Shown one piece after another: positions 42,521 to 44,767 of a stretch of 44,767 nt of DNA. The stretch spans positions 1 to 44,767 of the forward strand of contig CAZNRY010000007.1 in NCBI GenBank assembly GCA_964575675.1, written 5' to 3'. Each line of letters opens with the position of its first letter. Position 1 is the first letter of the stretch. A program made the position numbers and the translations under genes. The notes under the pieces are model-generated. The model was not told the DNA's origin and made no database searches. It worked only from the letters and a program-made list of their open reading frames with translations. Source of the DNA: CAZNRY01 sp964575675. GTDB taxonomy: Bacteria; Eisenbacteria; RBG-16-71-46; CAIMUX01; VGJL01.

Positions 42521-43901
42521 CGACGAGCCGTCGATCGCCCGGTCGCTGACGCGGGTGCTCGAGGAGCGCGGCTACGCAGTCCAATCGGCCCCGACGGGTG
42601 AGGTCGGGCTCGCGCAGGTCTCCGATTGGCGTCCCCAGATCGTCCTGCTCGATCTGAAGCTTCCCGATGCCGACGGTCTCGATCTGCTGCCCAAGATCCG
42701 CGACATCGAGTCGGCCGTTCAGGTCATCGTCCTCACCGCCTATGCCGACACGAAAGCCGCCGTGCAGGCGATCAAGAAGGGGGCGGTTGACTTTCTTCGC
42801 AAGCCGTACGACATGGAGGAGGTCGTGCTCGCCGTCGAGACGGCGGTCAAGTCGTCCGCGCGGGAGAGCCACCTGGCGGGATACCAGATGAGGGAGAGGG
42901 GACGCTACGCGCGGGATCAGATCCTCGGCGAGTGTTCGGCGATGCGCAAGACTCTTGAAATCGTTCGCAAGATCGCGCGATCGGATGCTTCCAGCGTCCT
43001 CGTCCTCGGCGAGAGCGGGACGGGTAAGGAGCTCGTGTCGCGGGCGCTTCACTTCGAGAGCGAACGCCGGCGCGCCCCGTTCATGGAGCTGAACTGCTCG
43101 GCCCTGCAGGAGACGCTTCTCGAGAATGAGCTCTTTGGCCACGAGAAGGGCGCCTACACGGGCGCCACCCACCTGAAGAGGGGCCTGGCGGAGCTTTCCG
43201 ACGGAGGGACCCTTTTCCTCGACGAGATCGGCGACCTGCCCGCCTCAACACAGGCGAAGCTCCTCCGGTTCATCGAGCACAGGACGTTCAAGCGGGTCGG
43301 GGGGAACGTCGACATCGCGATCGACATCCGCCTCGTTGCGGCGACCCACGTCGATCTCGATGCGGCGGTTGCGGCCGGCCGGTTCCGGGAAGATCTGTTC
43401 TGGCGTCTTCATGTGAGTCGCATCGAGCTACCGCCGTTGCGTGAGCGCGAGGAGGACGTGAACCTCCTCGCCGACGGGTTCCTGCGGGAGCTCGCCTTTG
43501 AGTTCAAGAAGGGTTTCCGGGGCTTGAGCCCCGAGGTTCGCGATCTCTTCCTGAGCTACCGGTGGCCGGGGAATGTCCGCGAGTTGCGGAATCTGCTCGA
43601 GCGGATCGTCCTCCTGGAGGATGGAGAGTTTCTCGAGCCGAAGCATCTGCCGGCCGAGTTCCTCGCGCGGGCCCGGGGAGGAAATGTCGTTGAGCGTCAG
43701 GGTGATCGGGCAGGCGATGCCCTGCGGACGCTTCATGAAATCGAGGACGAGCACATCTTGCGCGTGCTCGAACACTGCAAGGGAAACAAGAGCCAGGCCG
43801 CGCGCATCCTGGGACTTTCGCGACAAGGGTTGATCGAGCGGCTTAAGCGATCCGCCTTGATCGAGCGAGCGTCCACTAGTTTGACACATCCAACTATTTG
43901 A
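42495..43901 (+). CDS. NtrC-family sigma-54-dependent response regulator
   Basis: A 468-residue activator. Receiver domain with Asp53 (IVLLDLKLPDADG), Thr81 and Lys103. AAA+ domain with Walker A GESGTGKE (172-179), the sigma-54 loop ELFGHEKGAYTGAT (GAYTGA instead of the common GAFTGA), Walker B GTLFLDEIGDL and the sensor YRWPGNVREL. Fis-type helix-turn-helix KSQAARILGLSRQGLIERL near the end. GTG at 42495. It must act at -24/-12 promoters, one candidate of which lies just downstream (44094). Confidence 0.94.
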   Translation: MKTKVLIIDDEPSIARSLTRVLEERGYAVQSAPTGEVGLAQVSDWRPQIVLLDLKLPDADGLDLLPKIRDIESAVQVIVLTAYADTKAAVQAIKKGAVDFLRKPYDMEEVVLAVETAVKSSARESHLAGYQMRERGRYARDQILGECSAMRKTLEIVRKIARSDASSVLVLGESGTGKELVSRALHFESERRRAPFMELNCSALQETLLENELFGHEKGAYTGATHLKRGLAELSDGGTLFLDEIGDLPASTQAKLLRFIEHRTFKRVGGNVDIAIDIRLVAATHVDLDAAVAAGRFREDLFWRLHVSRIELPPLREREEDVNLLADGFLRELAFEFKKGFRGLSPEVRDLFLSYRWPGNVRELRNLLERIVLLEDGEFLEPKHLPAEFLARARGGNVVERQGDRAGDALRTLHEIEDEHILRVLEHCKGNKSQAARILGLSRQGLIERLKRSALIERASTSLTHPTI

Positions 43902-44136
43902 CAGTCGACATTCGTTCCCCCAACAGCCGTTCGCCCAATGCATTAGCGTTACGCCCGGCGAGACATGTCAAATATATTGGCGGATTTGGCGAGACTTCAC
44001 GCCGTCGTTTTCTCACGGCAGGCTCCTTAGGAATCCACGTAACGTATTGTATGTGCGTTAGTTAGCAGGACCGTAGCACGAAATATATCTGACTGGCACG
44101 CAATTGGTAACTAGTGCCTTGCGTGAGGTTTCCAGC
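43902..44136. promoter_or_regulatory. AT-richer intergenic region with possible activator sites
   Basis: This gene-free stretch is visibly richer in A and T than its surroundings. It contains TTTGACA at 43880-43886 and 43897-43903, and an inverted TGTCAAA near 43967-43973, within GACATGTC. These are 60-220 bases upstream of the sigma-54-like element, the usual range for an NtrC-type enhancer. No gene seen. Confidence 0.35.
44094..44109 (+). promoter_or_regulatory. Candidate sigma-54 (-24/-12) promoter
   Basis: TGGCACG-CAAT-TGGTA fits the consensus TGGCACGNNNNTTGCW at the -24 element exactly. The -12 element has GT in place of the usual GC. Transcription would begin near 44120, just before the GAGG ribosome site and GTG start (44137) of the response regulator. 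Confidence 0.42.
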
Positions 44137-44541
44137 GTGAGTCCCAAGGTTCTACTTGTCGATGACGAGGTCCTACTTCTGCGGACCCTCTCCAACGCGC
44201 TCCGAGAGGATGGCTTCGACGTGCTGGCGGCGTCCAGCGCGGAAGATGCCGAGCGGCAGTTGGTGGATGCCGGAGTCGTGGACGTCGTCGTCCTGGATGT
44301 GAAGCTCCCCGGCAAGTCCGGGTTGGATTTGCTCCGGGAATGTCGCTCCTCGGGATTCAAGGGACGGGCCGTTGTGATGACGGCGTTCGACAATCCGGAC
44401 TCCGAGAGGGTCTGTCGAGCGCTGTTCGTAGATCACTACCTCAGGAAACCTTTCGATCTGGCAAAAATGTTGGAGCTGGTCCGGGAACTCGCGAGTGGTG
44501 CTGGAGACCGGACTACAACCGAAGGCAGCACCTCGTCCTAG
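44137..44541 (+). CDS. Single-domain response regulator
   Basis: A 134-residue receiver domain without an output domain. Conserved are the acidic pocket (Asp9, Asp10), phospho-acceptor Asp54 in VVLDVKLPG, Thr84 in VMTAFDN and the Lys in LRKPFDLAK, then a Ser/Thr-rich tail. GTG at 44137 with GAGG 8 bases before it is preferred; a TTG at 44104 would lie inside the candidate sigma-54 promoter. It may be a phosphate sink or act on a partner. It is 24 bases from a lysine-rich gene, so probably co-transcribed. Confidence 0.88.
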   Translation: MSPKVLLVDDEVLLLRTLSNALREDGFDVLAASSAEDAERQLVDAGVVDVVVLDVKLPGKSGLDLLRECRSSGFKGRAVVMTAFDNPDSERVCRALFVDHYLRKPFDLAKMLELVRELASGAGDRTTTEGSTSS

Positions 44542-44571
44542 CCCACGGAAGGGAGGAAATTCACCGTGGTT

Positions 44572-44767
44572 ATGAAGAAGAAGGTGGCGAAGAGGAAGGT
44601 CGCGAAGAAGAAGGTCGCCAAGAAGAAGGTCGCGAAGAAGAAGGTGAAGAAGGCCAAGAAGACCGTTAAGAAGGCCGTGAAGAGGGTCGGGAAGAAGAAG
44701 GTCGCGAAGAAGAAGGTTGCCAAGAAGAAGGTCACGAAGAAGAAGGTCGCCAAGAAGAAGGTGAAGA
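44572..44767 (+). CDS. Lysine-rich histone-H1-like protein (3' truncated by window end)
   Basis: The window ends inside this frame. About 65 codons are visible and open; most are Lys, Val and Ala, in repeats of KKKVA (also KKKVT and KKAKKTVKKAVKR). ATG at 44572 (or GTG at 44566) follows GGGAGG. The DNA repeats every 15 bases (aagaagaaggtcgcg type). Such tails occur in bacterial H1-like proteins and in C-terminal tails of HU-type nucleoid proteins, where they bind DNA or RNA. There is no globular domain at the N-terminus. Whether one follows cannot be seen. Confidence 0.8.
   Translation, partial: MKKKVAKRKVAKKKVAKKKVAKKKVKKAKKTVKKAVKRVGKKKVAKKKVAKKKVTKKKVAKKKVK
44575..44767 (+). repeat. 15-base tandem repeat encoding KKKVA
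   Basis: Copies of AAGAAGAAGGTCGCG and close variants (GTCGCC, GTTGCC, GTGGCG, GTCACG) recur from 44575 to the window end, with a diverged stretch at 44635-44690. Variation is mostly at third positions, which points to selection on the protein. Confidence 0.75.

Noticed and set aside
43881..43903. Two TTGACA hexamers considered as -35 boxes
   Set aside because: No plausible -10 at 16-18 bases from either; listed instead as possible regulator sites.
44538..44753. Minus-strand Phe-rich frame
   Set aside because: Reverse complement of the lysine codon repeats; AAG read backwards as CTT/TTC gives Phe-rich shadows.
44575..44767. Short tandem repeats considered as a CRISPR array
   Set aside because: Period is 15 bases with no spacers and the frame encodes KKKVA throughout.

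Overview
The window is a GC-rich, gene-dense piece of a Gram-negative (diderm) bacterial chromosome, probably from a metagenome assembly because a 10-base N run interrupts it at 2189-2198. Evidence for a diderm envelope: System I (Ccm) cytochrome c maturation genes, an outer-membrane beta-barrel, lipoproteins and nucleotide-sugar/glycosyltransferase genes. GTG and TTG starts, 4-base overlaps and purine-rich ribosome sites are common. The lineage cannot be fixed from sequence alone; an uncultured phylum such as Candidatus Eisenbacteria or a relative is a guess.

Layout. (1) 1-4662: a cytochrome c maturation operon, ccmF (5' cut by the window edge), two CcmI-like small membrane proteins, ccmA, ccmB, ccmC and a ccmD-like gene. 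(2) 4659-13002: a short minus-strand hypothetical gene, then four tightly overlapping plus-strand envelope genes: a degenerate alpha/beta hydrolase, a TPR / peptidoglycan-binding protein that looks like a CsgG-type fold with an insertion, an outer-membrane barrel, and a 1571-residue lipoprotein with ten Ig-like (Big_5) repeats. Facing it (13062-15877, minus) is a two-gene operon of a transglutaminase-like protein with an intact catalytic triad and a partner that has lost the catalytic cysteine. (3) 16009-19158: a 59-residue hyperacidic protein with a near-perfect ribosome site, an MFS exporter, a PP2C phosphatase and a SpoU/TrmH RNA methyltransferase. (4) 19256-29662: an eleven-gene complex I operon nuoABCDHIJKLMN with no nuoE, nuoF or nuoG. 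A 179-base imperfect palindrome fills the gap after nuoN. (5) 29857-39142: a surface polysaccharide region with a DegT aminotransferase, Gfo/Idh/MocA dehydrogenase, two GT4 glycosyltransferases, a methyltransferase, a YfhO-like membrane protein and a UDP-GlcNAc 2-epimerase. Together these are three of the steps of a UDP-diacetamido-uronic acid pathway. (6) 39466-44767: a beta-CASP ribonuclease, a HIT hydrolase, an NtrB/NtrC-type two-component pair, a candidate sigma-54 promoter, a single-domain response regulator and the start of a lysine-rich histone-H1-like protein cut by the window end.

Five candidate housekeeping promoters share TTGACA-like -35 boxes and a 17-base spacer; three of them have a -10 of the form TAGNNT. 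Not seen: tRNA, rRNA, CRISPR, insertion sequences, integrases. The best leads for something undescribed are the 5-16 kb envelope region (pseudo-enzymes beside a CsgG-like protein, a barrel and a giant adhesin-like lipoprotein), the hyperacidic small protein, the long palindrome, and the regulator plus H1-like pair at the right end.
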